Shown here: positions 12,431-23,800 of the stretch, piece by piece
Layout: every line of letters starts with the position of its first letter
How positions within the stretch are numbered: the first letter of the stretch is position 1
Source: Trichosphaerium sp. ATCC 40318
Lineage: Eukaryota > Discosea > Flabellinia > Trichosidae
DNA: 64,000 nt
Assembly (NCBI GenBank): GCA_038496445.1
Contig: JALMLS010000514.1
Span: forward strand, 124,001-188,000
Reading direction: 5' to 3'
The notes under the pieces: model-generated
The model's database searches: none
What the model was told of the DNA's origin: nothing
The model's input: only the letters and a program-made list of their open reading frames with translations
Program-made: the position numbers and the translations under genes

Positions 12431-13185
12431 GCAGCGCCTAGTCAAGGTTTATATAGAGCTTTTCCCTAACGGCAGAACTCACCTCTGTATAGGACCTTAT
12501 AATTTTCTTGGCCCAGACCGAGTTCCTAAGTTAATTACGTGCTACTTACGAGGACATGCTGGCTAATGTAACGATTCAAGCTTTCACACTACGTCGGATT
12601 AAGATGGAACTTTGACAATTCCACCTCGCAATGCATACACCCACTAAGCTAGACGGAGGACTCCCTTAAATTATTTTCGACCAAATGGCTAGGAAGCCCC
12701 ACGCGTGGTGCACACACTGCAACTACTACAATTTAACAACTATTTTCGTTTCATTTTATACCCATAAAAACCTCTCAGAAATAAATTGTGGGATACAGAG
12801 TGTACTTCACTGAAAATTCTATTGCAATTACTCAAATATGGATAATGCACATTTCAAAACGCTCCCAAAGGCTTGTGATAGCTATTTACACATGTGGAAA
12901 CCTTATCAGTGATGTTTTGGTTCAAAAAACGTGACGCTAACTGATATCTTCCGTTTTCGGTGCAATTGTAACACTTCACTGAAATATCTATTGTAGATAC
13001 GCAAATAAGGATAATGCACTTTTCAACGAGCCAAAAACCCTTGTGCTAGCTATTTTCACGTATTGAGAGTTGTTTCAGCAAAGTTTTGGTTCACAAAATG
13101 TGCCTCTTATAAATACTTTTTACGTTTTAGTCCTCACTAAAAAAGTAACTAGTGCTATTGAGATGCTATTTTAGTGTTTAATAAA
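12314..13185. repeat. Left arm of 0.9 kb inverted repeat
   Basis: This segment reappears in reverse complement at 60800-61702, about 48 kb away, with long near-identical blocks (for example around CCACGCGTGGTGCACACACT). It has no open frame conserved between arms. Positions 12810-13130 contain two diverged tandem units of about 180 bp, each with CTTCACTGAAA, GGATAATGCAC, TGCTAGCTATTT or TGATAGCTATTT, and TTTTGGTTCA. On the minus strand 12640-12651 reads TAGCTTAGTGGG, a perfect match to the Pol III A-box consensus. It could be a non-autonomous transposon, an LTR-like element or a conserved ncRNA locus. Confidence 0.7.
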
Positions 13186-13214
13186 TAGTGTAATGCTTTG
13201 AAACAATCAGTTGC

Positions 13215-13765
13215 CATGCTAGTTTGCCCAATCCCAATAGTGTGAACTCCTGCGAGTGCTTTAACACCTGCATCAGTAACATGAATTCTGCTGAGCCTAA
13301 TCGTATGAACTCCAGCTATAACCATCTGTTACATTTGTGCTAAGAAGATCAATCTTGTGCGCGCCAAACAGTGCTTTAATACCATTATCTGTGACCCAGT
13401 GTAGTAAAGATTGATTACATGAACGCCTGCCAATATCTTAACTATAATCGCCTTTTACGTTTTAAAGTCAACTTTGTCTAGTTTTGATCTCCCTCCAACA
13501 CGCTCATTAAGTGCAAGGGAGTACATTCTTTTAAGGTAATTTAAATGGTCAAGTTTTATTGGGAAATGAATAATTGTGTTAGTCTTTATGAGATGTGGTA
13601 TTGTTTTGAATAGTGTTTTCAATTTTCGTTTTGACTTTAGAACAATCTCGTCTGTTGGTGTATCCCAAGTGTTGTATTGCGCTTACTTTTAATAATTTAG
13701 ATGTGTAGAATATGAATAATAATTCAAAGGTATCTATCTCATTAAAGAATGCACTCGTTGGTCCG
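13215..13765 (-). pseudogene. F-box/leucine-rich-repeat pseudogene
   Basis: On the minus strand an F-box-like start (F-F-N-E-I-D-T-F-E-L-L-F-I-F-Y-T-S-K) at about 13765-13680 is followed, after a frame change, by a clean frame to about 13455 (N-T-W-D-T-P-T-D-E-I-V-L and so on) that ends in TAA. From 13430 to 13215 come fragments of L-A-G-V-H-T-I-type repeats in different frames. The same repeat type occurs at 53757-54008. The reading frame is broken at least twice, so the gene is dead. Confidence 0.55.
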
Positions 13766-13946
13766 TTTTGGACTGGTGTAATATGAACACGCTCAACTTA
13801 ACTTGAATAACACTATGCAAGATTTAAGGTGCGTTTGCTATAGCCTTCTCATATTTTCCAACAAAGTGTATGAGAATCCTATACATGTGCGAAACGACAG
13901 GAGACAAACTATTGACAAACAAAACATTTATTCTTTTTTTTTTTTT

Positions 13947-16900
13947 TCAAGGTTTCCATGAAAGTGCTATACCATAGACTGAATTATTATCCTTCTTTCC
14001 AGTGAACCCTTTCTTAACAATTTCAAGGGAAAGAGAATGTTTAATCTTGAAATATCTAACAATTTCGTTACCCTTGCTTGATAAGAACTCATATAACATA
14101 GGTTTACACAAAGGCTTCATTGACCTCTTCGAAGGAACATCTAAAAATAGGAAATTTAGTATTTAAATAAGTAACACATGCCATTGATACCAAAAAGGAG
14201 TATTTCAAAAAAATCACGTGCCTTTCGTTGGAAGCATTTGTCCGATAATAAAAGGAGTAATTGGTCTTTTTCCTTTATCGATTTTTTCCATAAAGTCAGC
14301 GTTTGTTATTATTTCTGTTATCTCTGATAGGTACTGTGGATGTTGCATTTCGACTATACGTATAACCTTCTCATCATATAAATCATAAAGCTCCATATTG
14401 CTTGGTAAAGTAAGCTTCTTTGGTATAATCTCAACTGCAATCTCTTTTACAACAGCAAGAGACTTCCTTGAGTTTCTAGTAAACGCAGGACTCTAAAACA
14501 ACAATAAATATCAATTATAACTAATCTTACGTACTGTTGGATTAGACTCTCCACGTCCTCTACGTAATTCGCGCATCGTATCTTCTTTGAGACTCTGAAG
14601 TTGCTCTTTGATTTCATCCTAAAAAAAAATCAGCTGAGATTCTTCAACAAGTTTTCGCTTCGTTCGTTGTATCCTACCTCAGTCAAAGGTTTTTTTGAAG
14701 CTGGTTTCAAATCTTTTACTTCCTTTGCAATCGAATTATACCATGACTTCTTCTCACTAACAGTTTGAAGCTTGATTCTCCATTTTTTCTTGTGCGCTTC
14801 TGGATTTTCAAGAACAAGGAAACAATCAGCTAAAAATAAATTAATGTCTACCTTGTATTTGACTCTAAATATTGTACCATCGTATTCAGTAAGTTTATAT
14901 TCAGCTAGATCCAAGTTTGCAGTAACATCAAATCTCATAGTACCGAATAGCATCTTTTGCTTTGTTCTTACTTGTTTTCTTCGAAGAATCAATAGTTTTA
15001 CTGTTTCTTCATTTTGGAAAAGATAAAGTTGTTTTATTCCACCGTCAATCTCAGCCATACCCTCCTTTAGTATCATCTAATATAACAGTTATTTCCAAGT
15101 ATAAAAGTTAATAATCGTACATCGTTTTCACCAAAGTACCACTGATCATTGTCTTGTCTTGTACTTCCGAATATTGCATCATCGCTTTGTAGTTTTGAGT
15201 TTACTCTTAATTTTTTAGACTTTTGCTCGTATTCTCCTCTTCTCTTGTCAACATGAGATACGACCTCTGTAAACTAAAATCAAGAAGTTAAATAATATTA
15301 TTAAAAAACAGGGAATGGCTTACTCCTTTGATTGCTTTCTCAATATTTCTGTAATCAGGATGCTGCATCCAAGTCTTTTTAAGTAAATCTAGATTGTATG
15401 GGTTTAAACGAAAAAATCATTAAAACGAAACAAAGCACAGCTGTAAGAATCATTCTTCTCTGTTTTACCATCCAGTCCACTAAAACATCTATTGTTTAAT
15501 AGTGTCGTGAGGTAAAGGTGGTAAATGAGAAGTTGATACTGATTGATTCGAGATTGTATTTTTGTGGATAGTTTTTTGTGCGTATTTTGTACCTTTGAAG
15601 AATAGCTCATACTAAATATGAGTGTCATTAAAGTATTCATTTCAATTAGTTTTGTTTTTAAAAATGTACCTTCATTAATCTTTGGAAAGGCATAGGCAAG
15701 AGAAGTTCTAATGGAACGCTTATTTTTGTTTTCTTCATTGCTTTTTTTTGTTGAATCTAAACTTATTGAGTTCTCTTTTAACGCCGCTCAGCAAGTACCT
15801 CAAGAAACCTATTAACTGGTCCTCTTGATCTACAATCCAAAAGAGTTTTGTTTGATACAGGAACGTTATTGACATAAGTAGTGTACACTTTGAAGTACGA
15901 CATCTATTCCAATGTTAAGAAAAAAATCAAGATATATTGCTGACTTGCCACTTTAATAAATAAGTCTGCAAACTTCTGGTTTGGATGCCTATACGCAATA
16001 AGTATTATTTAATAGTATGTGGTTCAGACATACCACATTTGAATACGGTAACGCATGTCAATAAGTAATGTTTGATGGAATCGAAGAATATTCGCGACAT
16101 CTCCAAAAATAGCAGTTATTTCTTCATCTGAAATGATTTTTCTGTCTTTCATGACTTTACGGTAGAACTAGTTTACTGATAAACAAAACTGTCATACTGT
16201 CAATATTCTTAATTAAAGTACCATGATGATAACTTCAAGTGAGTCCCTGTACGTCACTTCTTTTTTGAGAAAATCTTCAACAACTTGGTACCTCTTTTTC
16301 GCCAACAATTCTATCAAATGACACTCAATGAATGATGACGCACGTGATTTCATAAACAATAAACTAATTTCATCGCGTACTTTTTCTATTTGTAGAACGA
16401 TGTGCGTTGAACCTTCGCACTAGACATTGTAGTGAAAGCGCAGCTTTCGATCTATCTCGTTTCTCTTGTGAAGTCAGTTCTGTATCTTCAAACGGCTGTT
16501 CGTTGCGGTTAAATCCTTTAAAGTCACCACTATCATTCATGCGCTGTACTAAATCACTGACATCAATAGCGCGACGTATCTAGGAGCAAAAGATATTGAG
16601 AAAAGCTTGGTCTTATCTCTCTTCAAAACCCGTACGATGTTTCTCTTTCCTGGATCTGAAAAAGCACGTGCTCTAGTTTTCGTTACTTCTTTCGCTTCAG
16701 GCTTAGCACCTAATTTTGCTGGAGCTTCTCTGCTTTCGAATAAAGATATTATCGATAAAACCTTCTCTTTAGACGGTTTTTTTGGTAACCTTAGATATTT
16801 CTGTAATTAGCATACAATCGACAAGTTTTTGGTTGGACTTCTTAAAATTTCGCTTATACCTTGCGCTAGGTCTACCATCAGGTGACTTACTACGCCTCTT

Positions 16901-17240
16901 GCGTTCAGGAGATTTACTCTTTCGTTTGTTTTTATTACTATCGCTGCTTCCACTTGGCTGTAAGTTTTTACTGCTCTTTCTGCGTTTCGTTAGTTAGCAA
17001 GTATGATTTTTTTGAAAGTTAACAGTTTGTTTTGGCTTGTTTCGCGTGAATACTTGTCTAACGTACTTTCCGAATCTCTTTCCCTTGCGTTTGTTCCTTT
17101 TTGAATGTTTTTGATCACGTGGAGGAGAAGTATCTTCATCTTCTTTCTCATGCACTGATGATAGGTTGTTCTTGCTTCCTGGATGTGTAAAAGAGTTTAC
17201 TGGCCCTGTAAAACTCGTTCCTAAAGATTGGATTTATTAT
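13947..17240 (-). CDS. Rho guanine nucleotide exchange factor (DH-PH)
   Basis: A multi-exon minus-strand gene; the 5' end is uncertain. In order: a basic N-terminal region (15 to 20% Lys/Arg, 17230-16800), a stretch with R-A-R-A-F-S-D-P-G-K-R, an IQ-like motif (A-A-L-S-L-Q-C-L-V-R-R-F, about 16430), then a DH domain with R-Y-Q-V-V-E-D-F-L-K-K-E-V-T-Y (16290), I-F-G-D-V-A-N-I-L-R-F-H (16100), Y-T-T-Y-V-N-N-V-P (15880) and L-L-L-P-M-P-F-Q-R-L-M-K (15690). A PH domain follows (A-E-I-D-G-G-I-K-Q-L-Y-L-F, about 15050-14640), then a second PH-like end with A-L-S-W-K-P before the TGA at 13947-13949. DH-PH proteins load GTP onto Rho/Rac GTPases at membranes. The join between Q-R-L-M-K and the D-L-L-K-K-T-W-M-Q-H-P-D helix lacks a normal AG acceptor in the right phase. 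Confidence 0.75.
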
Positions 17241-17823
17241 TTCCATAAATTCTATTACGCAACGTCGTTTCGTTTAAATCACGTGATAGGAAGAAAAGAT
17301 AGTTTTGTTTTTTGAAAGTTTTTTTTATTTTTTGTACTTCTTGTAGTTTTGGACATCGCAGCTGAAGGTTGCTTTGTATTTATGTTGTTGCGCTTTAAAA
17401 GCGCTCAGCACCAAGTATAAGTTTGAAAAGGGAGCTTAACAGTTTAAACGGATAGAATCTCTACGATGCTGGCAACACTTGAAGCACACCTCTTTTTACT
17501 AGCGGTACTTCCAAATGGTAGCGAGTAAAACTGCATTGCTTCTTTACTTGAATAATTTGTACTACGCTTTAACACTTTCAAAAGCACGTGAATGCAAGCG
17601 ATTTCGCTCGTAGTACGCACAAGCAAGGATATGAAAAACAAGCACGCGTTCTTATCGAAGAAAGAAATCCCGCTTATTTTCAAGCACCTTTTTCGTGATG
17701 TTACATACGCACGTGTGCTTTATTAACCATACGTAGTCATGAAAAAGTAGGAACTTGTAGATTGATTCTTAAGCATACGCCAAACGCAGAAGACTGTAAA
17801 TGACGAACATTTAAAATAATGGT
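17241..17823. other. Region upstream of RhoGEF with a possible exon
   Basis: A minus-strand frame at 17444-17600 (L-K-R-S-T-N-Y-S-S-K-E-A-M-Q-F and on to a stop) looks coding and is preceded by an acceptor-like GAAAG. It could be a small separate gene or a 5' exon, but its phase does not fit the first RhoGEF exon I can see. Otherwise no gene is seen. Confidence 0.25.
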
Positions 17824-18565
17824 TTATAGCGTAGATAGCAATACAATTACAAACAAAGCTATTGAAAAGTGTACAATGAATGACGAGGAAGGTGCAACAG
17901 TTGGTGGCATTGGCGGTTGAGCTTCCGCTATAGTTCCACTACCAGAAGCCCATGTGCACTGTGAGGCATCACCAGGACGCGAAACAACAAACCACCACTA
18001 TTCAATGTCAAAAATAACGAACAACAATAAAATATCACGTGCGCTCATTGTGACAGATCCTGTACCAGCAGATGGTGCTGTCCATTTGAATGATAGATCA
18101 GTGTTTTTATCTGAGCCGTTATTGTGACGTATGCTACCTTGGCACTCCGACGCAGTGAACAGGCTTGGTGTAACAGAAAACGAAGGAGTAAGTGAAGCAA
18201 CACTGCCAGCAATAACACCATTTGGCGCAACGCCGGTATAGAAGGAAGCTACAAATCCCTAGGGGTCGATAGATTAGCATAGCGCACCTCAAACCAGCTT
18301 TGTTTGAGTAATAATGACAAAACCGTACCCTGTACGTTACAGTATCGCTAGCTGTTACAGTAAAAGTATATTCTGTGCCAGGAGAGTATTCTATAATCGG
18401 TGGTACAATTGTCAGGCCTGAAACGCCCTCACTTGCTGTTGAGCACATGGCAGTGCATATGGAACCGCTGTTTGCTGGACAAACGTTTATTGGGCCAACT
18501 GAATTGGCTAACGCAGCAAGCAGGCAAGAAAGGAGGATAGTGAAAAAGACGACCTTTGAGCACAT
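17824..18565 (-). CDS. Secreted Reeler-domain protein, probably membrane anchored
   Basis: Three exons on the minus strand. It starts with a signal peptide (M-C-S-K-V-V-F-F-T-I-L-L-S-C-L-L-A-A-L-A). Across the first intron the frame reads T-V-T-Y-R / G-F-V-A-S-F-Y-T-G-V-A, followed by S-E-C-Q-G-S-I-R-H-N-N-G-S-D-K-N and F-K-W-T-A-P-S-A-G-T-G-S-V, the hallmark of the Reeler domain (extracellular beta-sandwich, as in reelin, ferric-chelate reductases and insect defence proteins). After the second intron comes a Ser/Pro-rich stem (P-P-M-P-P-T-V-A-P-S-S-S) and a C-terminal hydrophobic tail that ends at the stop, typical of a GPI-anchor signal or a TM anchor. Four Cys of the mature part would form disulfides. 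The cell-surface location is inferred. Confidence 0.78.
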
Positions 18566-18765
18566 ACCTACGCGTGATTTTTTTCCAACATCTAAACAAC
18601 AACGTCACAAATATTGCACCTTTGTGAATCACAGCAAGGTGCAATTTTGATATCTTTTTTTACGTTTTTGGCGTGTCGCCTCGAAGGAGAAAGAACAATT
18701 GCAGTGGCCGTAGCTAGTTTGCTGGTAGCTGCTATTACATAAAAAAGTTCAGTCCAATACTAAAG

Positions 18766-18795
18766 CAACGAATGTAGACCGGTCTGCATTCGTTG
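18766..18795. promoter_or_regulatory. Near-perfect 30-bp palindrome in divergent promoter region
   Basis: Reads CAACGAATG, then TAGACCGGTCTG, then CATTCGTTG; only one position breaks dyad symmetry. It lies between the divergent Reeler (18565) and Cys-rich (18982) genes, so it may be a binding site for a dimeric factor or a cruciform. No direct evidence of function. Confidence 0.55.
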
Positions 18796-18981
18796 AAACA
18801 ATGGAAATATTTCATAATATTTGTCACACGTGCGAAATGATAGAAAATAGAAAATGAAGTTGTGGACCCAAAACTGTATGCCAGCGAAAACCAAGAGTCA
18901 CACTTTGGATTGCTTAATCTGATTTTCGTTGAAATACTGTAAAGTCACTTCCCTTTCGTAGTGCGAACAAGAATACAAAAT

Positions 18982-19844
18982 ATGGCAAGCGAATACGATT
19001 TTGAAGATATTTCAAGTCTTTCTGTGCGTATTTAGGATGTATAATCACCAATAAGCTAAAAACGTATCAAAAGTCTTCTGAAAGTAGCGATTCCTATCAA
19101 AGTGGCGTATCAGACGTCGTTTGTGTTGATTGCGAACAGAATTTCAATTGTGTAGAATGTGGTGCGCCAAAATGCGCGAAATGCGTATCAACAACGGCAG
19201 AAGCTTGTTTACACTGTAATGTAATATTTTGCTTTGAATCTGGCTGTGCTGAAGAAGAAGAGGAAAGAACAGGCTCTTGCAGCGATTGCAACGTTGATTT
19301 CTGTCAGAAATGCTGGCCTGAAGACGCTGATAAGAACTCTCAAGCGTACAAAATGTATACGCAAATGGATATTCCTTTCGCGTGTTATAAATGTCTTTCA
19401 GCTCAGTTAAGAGATGCCTATTGCAGTGAAGAGGAAGAAAATGTTCCTGACGATGACAAAACAGTGGCTTCCAAGAAGAAGAGCAAGAATATAAAGCCAG
19501 AAGAAGGACATACTCTTGAGACAAATGGTTTTACATTCGGATTTTCTCAAAAAAATCCTTCACCGTCAACGTCAAGTGTCAAACAAGTACCTACCACTTC
19601 AACGACACCTTCAATAGAGCAGATATGGGCTCATGTACAAAAGCTTACTGAGGAGAACGAGACGCTGAAAGGAAAAGTTGAAGATCTTGAGGTACTTTAA
19701 CTTTTTTTTTACTATCGTAGGCACTCTCCGTCAGAAGTGTCTCTACAATATGAGCCATTGTAATTATTCTTAACTCCTTTTGTTTAGGCTACTGTTGATG
19801 CTTTAAAAGAAGAGCTGGTAGAAGTTTCTGAAGCGTTAAGTTGA
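18982..19844 (+). CDS. Cys-rich zinc-binding-like protein with coiled-coil C-terminus
   Basis: Exon 1 (from ATG 18982, M-A-S-E-Y-D-F-E-D-I-S-S-L-S) joins a long exon from about 19074 and a last exon from about 19789 to the TGA at 19842-19844. Residues 30-135 contain at least seven C-x-x-C pairs (C-V-D-C, C-V-E-C, C-A-K-C, C-L-H-C, C-S-D-C, C-Q-K-C, C-Y-K-C), implying several zinc sites, but the spacing fits no RING, B-box or ZZ pattern that I can name. A Ser/Thr/Pro-rich linker follows, then a heptad-pattern helix (E-Q-I-W-A-H-V-Q-K-L-T-E-E-N-E-T-L) continuing over the last intron. Probably a cytoplasmic or nuclear scaffold that dimerises; function unknown. Confidence 0.65.
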
Positions 19845-20082
19845 CTTCAATTGTGTAACAAAAGTATTTTATTTTTAATGTCTTTGTTTTTTGTTTCTCT
19901 ATTACAGGTAGAGAAGTGTTACAGAAGTATGAGCTACGAAATTGTATAGGAATAATTTGAATTCCATTCTATGGGATTTTTATTGGAACCAACGTCAACA
20001 CAGTAACTCAGGCTGCCAGTTCGTTGAAAATTGTTTTGTGAAAGTCAAGACCTTTTCAAAATACCCTAAAAAGATATTAGCA

Positions 20083-20589
20083 ATGCGTTGCCAGCTTTTA
20101 TGTATAGCACTAAACGTCATTACAAGCCTGGTATTATTAATACTGCTTACAGCATTAAACACAACATACACGTGCTCAGATACAGGCTTTTTTATAGACA
20201 ATGGCGCGAATGTCGTGTTTGGAGTCGGATTTGGTCTTGTTATGCTCAGCTTGTTGATGTTGGTTTGTGGTAAAAGAATGGCGTTTGTACCTTTGCTTTT
20301 GGTTCCATTGTCGGCTTTTATAATGATGATTGTATCCATAATTTGCGCCTCGAATGGTTGTTACGCTTGTAATATTGGAAGAACAATAGATTCATGCACG
20401 TGTCACCATGGTCTCCAAGTTACAATTATTGTTGTGGCAAGTATAGGGCTTTCTCTTTTGTGCTTTATTTTACCTTGTTGTGGTGTATGTTGTGCCAGGA
20501 ATGATAAAGGAACTGAACGAGAACCTTTAGTGGGCAGATATTATTATGTATGGATTGTTCAGTACTTTTATGTAGTTGAGTACAATTAA
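20083..20589 (+). CDS. Four-transmembrane protein
   Basis: The ATG at 20083 gives 168 residues with four hydrophobic helices at about 5-25, 45-65, 70-92 and 112-135. A Cys-rich extracellular-type loop (C-A-S-N-G-C-Y-A-C-N-I-G) sits between TM3 and TM4, and a C-C-G-V-C-C cluster after TM4 could be palmitoylated. The topology is tetraspanin- or claudin-like, but the tetraspanin C-C-G signature is not in the second loop, so I do not assign it to that family. The open frame extends upstream to 19942 without membrane or signal features; the start was chosen at the Met next to TM1. Confidence 0.55.
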   Translation: MRCQLLCIALNVITSLVLLILLTALNTTYTCSDTGFFIDNGANVVFGVGFGLVMLSLLMLVCGKRMAFVPLLLVPLSAFIMMIVSIICASNGCYACNIGRTIDSCTCHHGLQVTIIVVASIGLSLLCFILPCCGVCCARNDKGTEREPLVGRYYYVWIVQYFYVVEYN

Positions 20590-20801
20590 CAATACCATCA
20601 AATAAACAACTTAAACAACATCTAGCTAAAACGAGAAATTTGTTTTCCAACAGGAGCTGAGTTTGCCATAAAACCCTATTTGATATGAAGGCCTACGAAT
20701 TTAAAATAGGTAACTTCTGTTTCTCGACAGTTGCTCCAAAACCCAAAACAGCCAGTGATTGCAGTTGTGAGAATAATTTATTAGTATGCTTGAAGCTACG
20801 T

Positions 20802-23800
20802 TTATAGACCTGTACTTTCTGTATCCTCGAGGAGTACCCTAAGCTTTGAAATTTCTTCCTTTAACTGTTTATTTTCCTTCTCCAAAGCAACAGCATTTGT
20901 TGAAATACCACCGAGATCAAGATCCAGAGAACTAGAAAAAAGTTAATAACGAAAAACAATTTTGTTGTCTTCTTAGTACAGTTTATCCTTGATCGGTCTA
21001 TCGTTGCCTGAGAAAATAACGTATAATTTTGGAATGAACATGACAGCGAGAGTAGCTTCAAATAGGGTTAGAAAACACATGTTCTAAGGTGGTACCTGTT
21101 GCACTAAACCAAATTGCTGATGAGAAAATGACACTTGTGGTTTTTAATTGACTTGGTGAGTTTAATGCATATCCCACAACGACAAGGATGGAAGCCCATA
21201 AAAATGTATTATAAATTGTATAAGCCAACCAACGGGATTCGTTGAATATACTTGGAGCTTTACGGACAGCAAAAGCAAGATAAGCACCAAAAATAAGAAT
21301 TATGCCCTGAAACAAGTTAAACAAGAATAAAACGAGAATATGTTGGTGCTTAGACGTACATCGTAAACAATGGTTAAAATCAAAAAAGCATTCGCGTGGC
21401 TGCTTGTACATTTTTCTAGCGCATGTATGTCATCCGATGGATCAGCTATTGTTGAGACACGGTTTGGGGATGTTGAAGACCAAACGATTAAAGTCACCTT
21501 TTGATGTTAAAGAAAAAAAGAAGACTAAGAAGCAAAATTACTAAGGATACAAGCTGTCCTCCGATCAATCCAACTGTTATTTGTACAACAACTTTAAGAG
21601 GTATTGAAACAATTTGGGTTCCATTATTGGCTAGAGAACTAAATATGCGGTGTATTCGGTACGTCTTTGCTATCACAGGCCTATTTTAGTGTGAGTAATT
21701 CTGAGAAAAAAAACCACATGTAGCTTACGCTATTGTTGCAATTAATCCCATAAGCGGTAACCATATCTTCAATTCACACTGAAAATTAAATATGGGCATT
21801 ATCCTTAATAAAAGCAAGTGAGCAAGACTGCCAAAACTATAAAAAAACGAACCAAAAAATAGAAGCAGCATATGTCATCGCAATACCAACAAGTATCACA
21901 ACAAGTAACTCTCTTGTAGATGCCATAAGAATAGGTGACGATTTCCTAATGGCTCTTTAGTACAAGCACTGATTTCATAGTTACCAGTTCCATAAAATGA
22001 TGAGGAATGTAACAAAGGTTAAGAACAGTCCAATACACGAAACTATTAAAAGTGCTATTGTAGACCCGTCATGCCAACTGCTCCAAGATTGTAAAGTTCT
22101 CAGTGGCTCCAAGACAGTAATAAATAGAGATGTATTAGTCTTAGAGATAGAAAAGTGCATCATTTCATCGAACTCATTGATTACAATGACGTTTCCATTA
22201 AACTCAAAATATGAGTTTTGACATGAAACCATCTTAATCGCAGATCCATACTCAACATTAGCACTTTGTATGTTCACTATCATTGTTCCATCTATTTCCG
22301 TGTTAAATAGTTCAACAGCATGGGAAGGAAGTTGTTTTTGGCATACAAGATAAAAACAAAGCATGAACACGTGCCTATTATAATTGACGTATTTCCAGCA
22401 CATTGCAATGTTGACTCATCCATATACATCACAATGCTTGCAGTTTTTCCAATAAATAACTCTATACCGGAAAACGTTGTAAGACCCTAAATTATTAAGT
22501 TAGAACCTCCTTCACCCTGCTTAAGACTAACCTGTAAAATTAAAGTTGAGCCGTTTGTCACTTTCAACGAACTATTTGATCCTTGTATTTGTATGAATGG
22601 TTCTATCTCAACTATTGAACGATCTTTATTGATAATGTGGGAGTATGGAATGTTCATAGATGATGTCAGGTCGGAACGGGCTATAGTCATATTACCTAAT
22701 GCAATTATAAGAGAAGAAACATGAATTTGTGTCAACAAAGTACCCTTGTTTTCTATTGTCATATGGTCTATCGTTACACTTGTCTGTAATACAGATGTTG
22801 CATTGGCGCCGAGGAGAACCGTTTGTAGGTGGCTTTCTTCATACGCAAATGAGCCCTAAATATTGTATTAATACATAACTACATAATTGTATAACTCACA
22901 TTTAAAGCTCCCCTTCTCGCCATAAGGTACTCCTCAACGACTAATATACCACCAGATTCAAACTCGAGTATACCTCCATTCATTGTGAGATCACCAACTG
23001 ATTCTGTAGAAAAAATACGCCAAGTGTTCTCAACTTCAAGTGTTGAAAAGCGATTACCTCAAATAAAATGTCACCAACTTTCAATAACACTCAAAGTCTA
23101 TGGTGTACCACGTGTATTACTAGGCATCACTTTATCAATATCAGAACGTTTAGAATCATAGAACACATTATCAAACAAGTTAGTAGTACTGTTTTGCTCC
23201 GTAATCGTGATAGCTAGCTTCAATGTTAAGTGCCTTATTAAAACAGAAACACATCAGTTTAAACGAAAAATAATACTTACTTGTGCCTTGGTTGCTTTCA
23301 AATGTGTTATTAGCTATGTTTAAACTACCACTAAGCCCGTTTTGAAGCGTGCTGTAAATGGCTCCACCAGATAATGTAGCTTTGTTGTTTTCAAATATGC
23401 ATGAGTCCAAAACATAGTCTCCGTTGTGAGGAATCGCAACAGCACCTCCATGTTCATTTGCTTCGTTTTTAAGGAAATAACTATTCCTTACAGACCATGT
23501 GCTGTTGTCTGCTATCAATGCTCCTCCTTCAGGAGAGATGTTCTTTATAAAGTTGACTGAATCTACTGTTAGGACAGCTCCATATTCTATATAAATACCA
23601 CCTCCTCCTAGTTCAGCGCTATTACTTTCAATTGTAGAATTAGTTATCATAAGTTCTCCTCCTCTCACGGTTATAGCTCCTCCAGTTGCTTCCACGTTGT
23701 TGTTAATAAATGTAACTGAATCAATGGCGCAAACAGTCGAACCGAGATAAATAGCAGCTCCAGATGGAGCATTGTTTGATTCGAAATGCGAGTTTGTAAG

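Noticed and set aside
15404-15640. Minus-strand frame of 78 codons within RhoGEF
   Set aside because: Falls between two DH-domain parts and has no DH motif; treated as intronic or inserted sequence.
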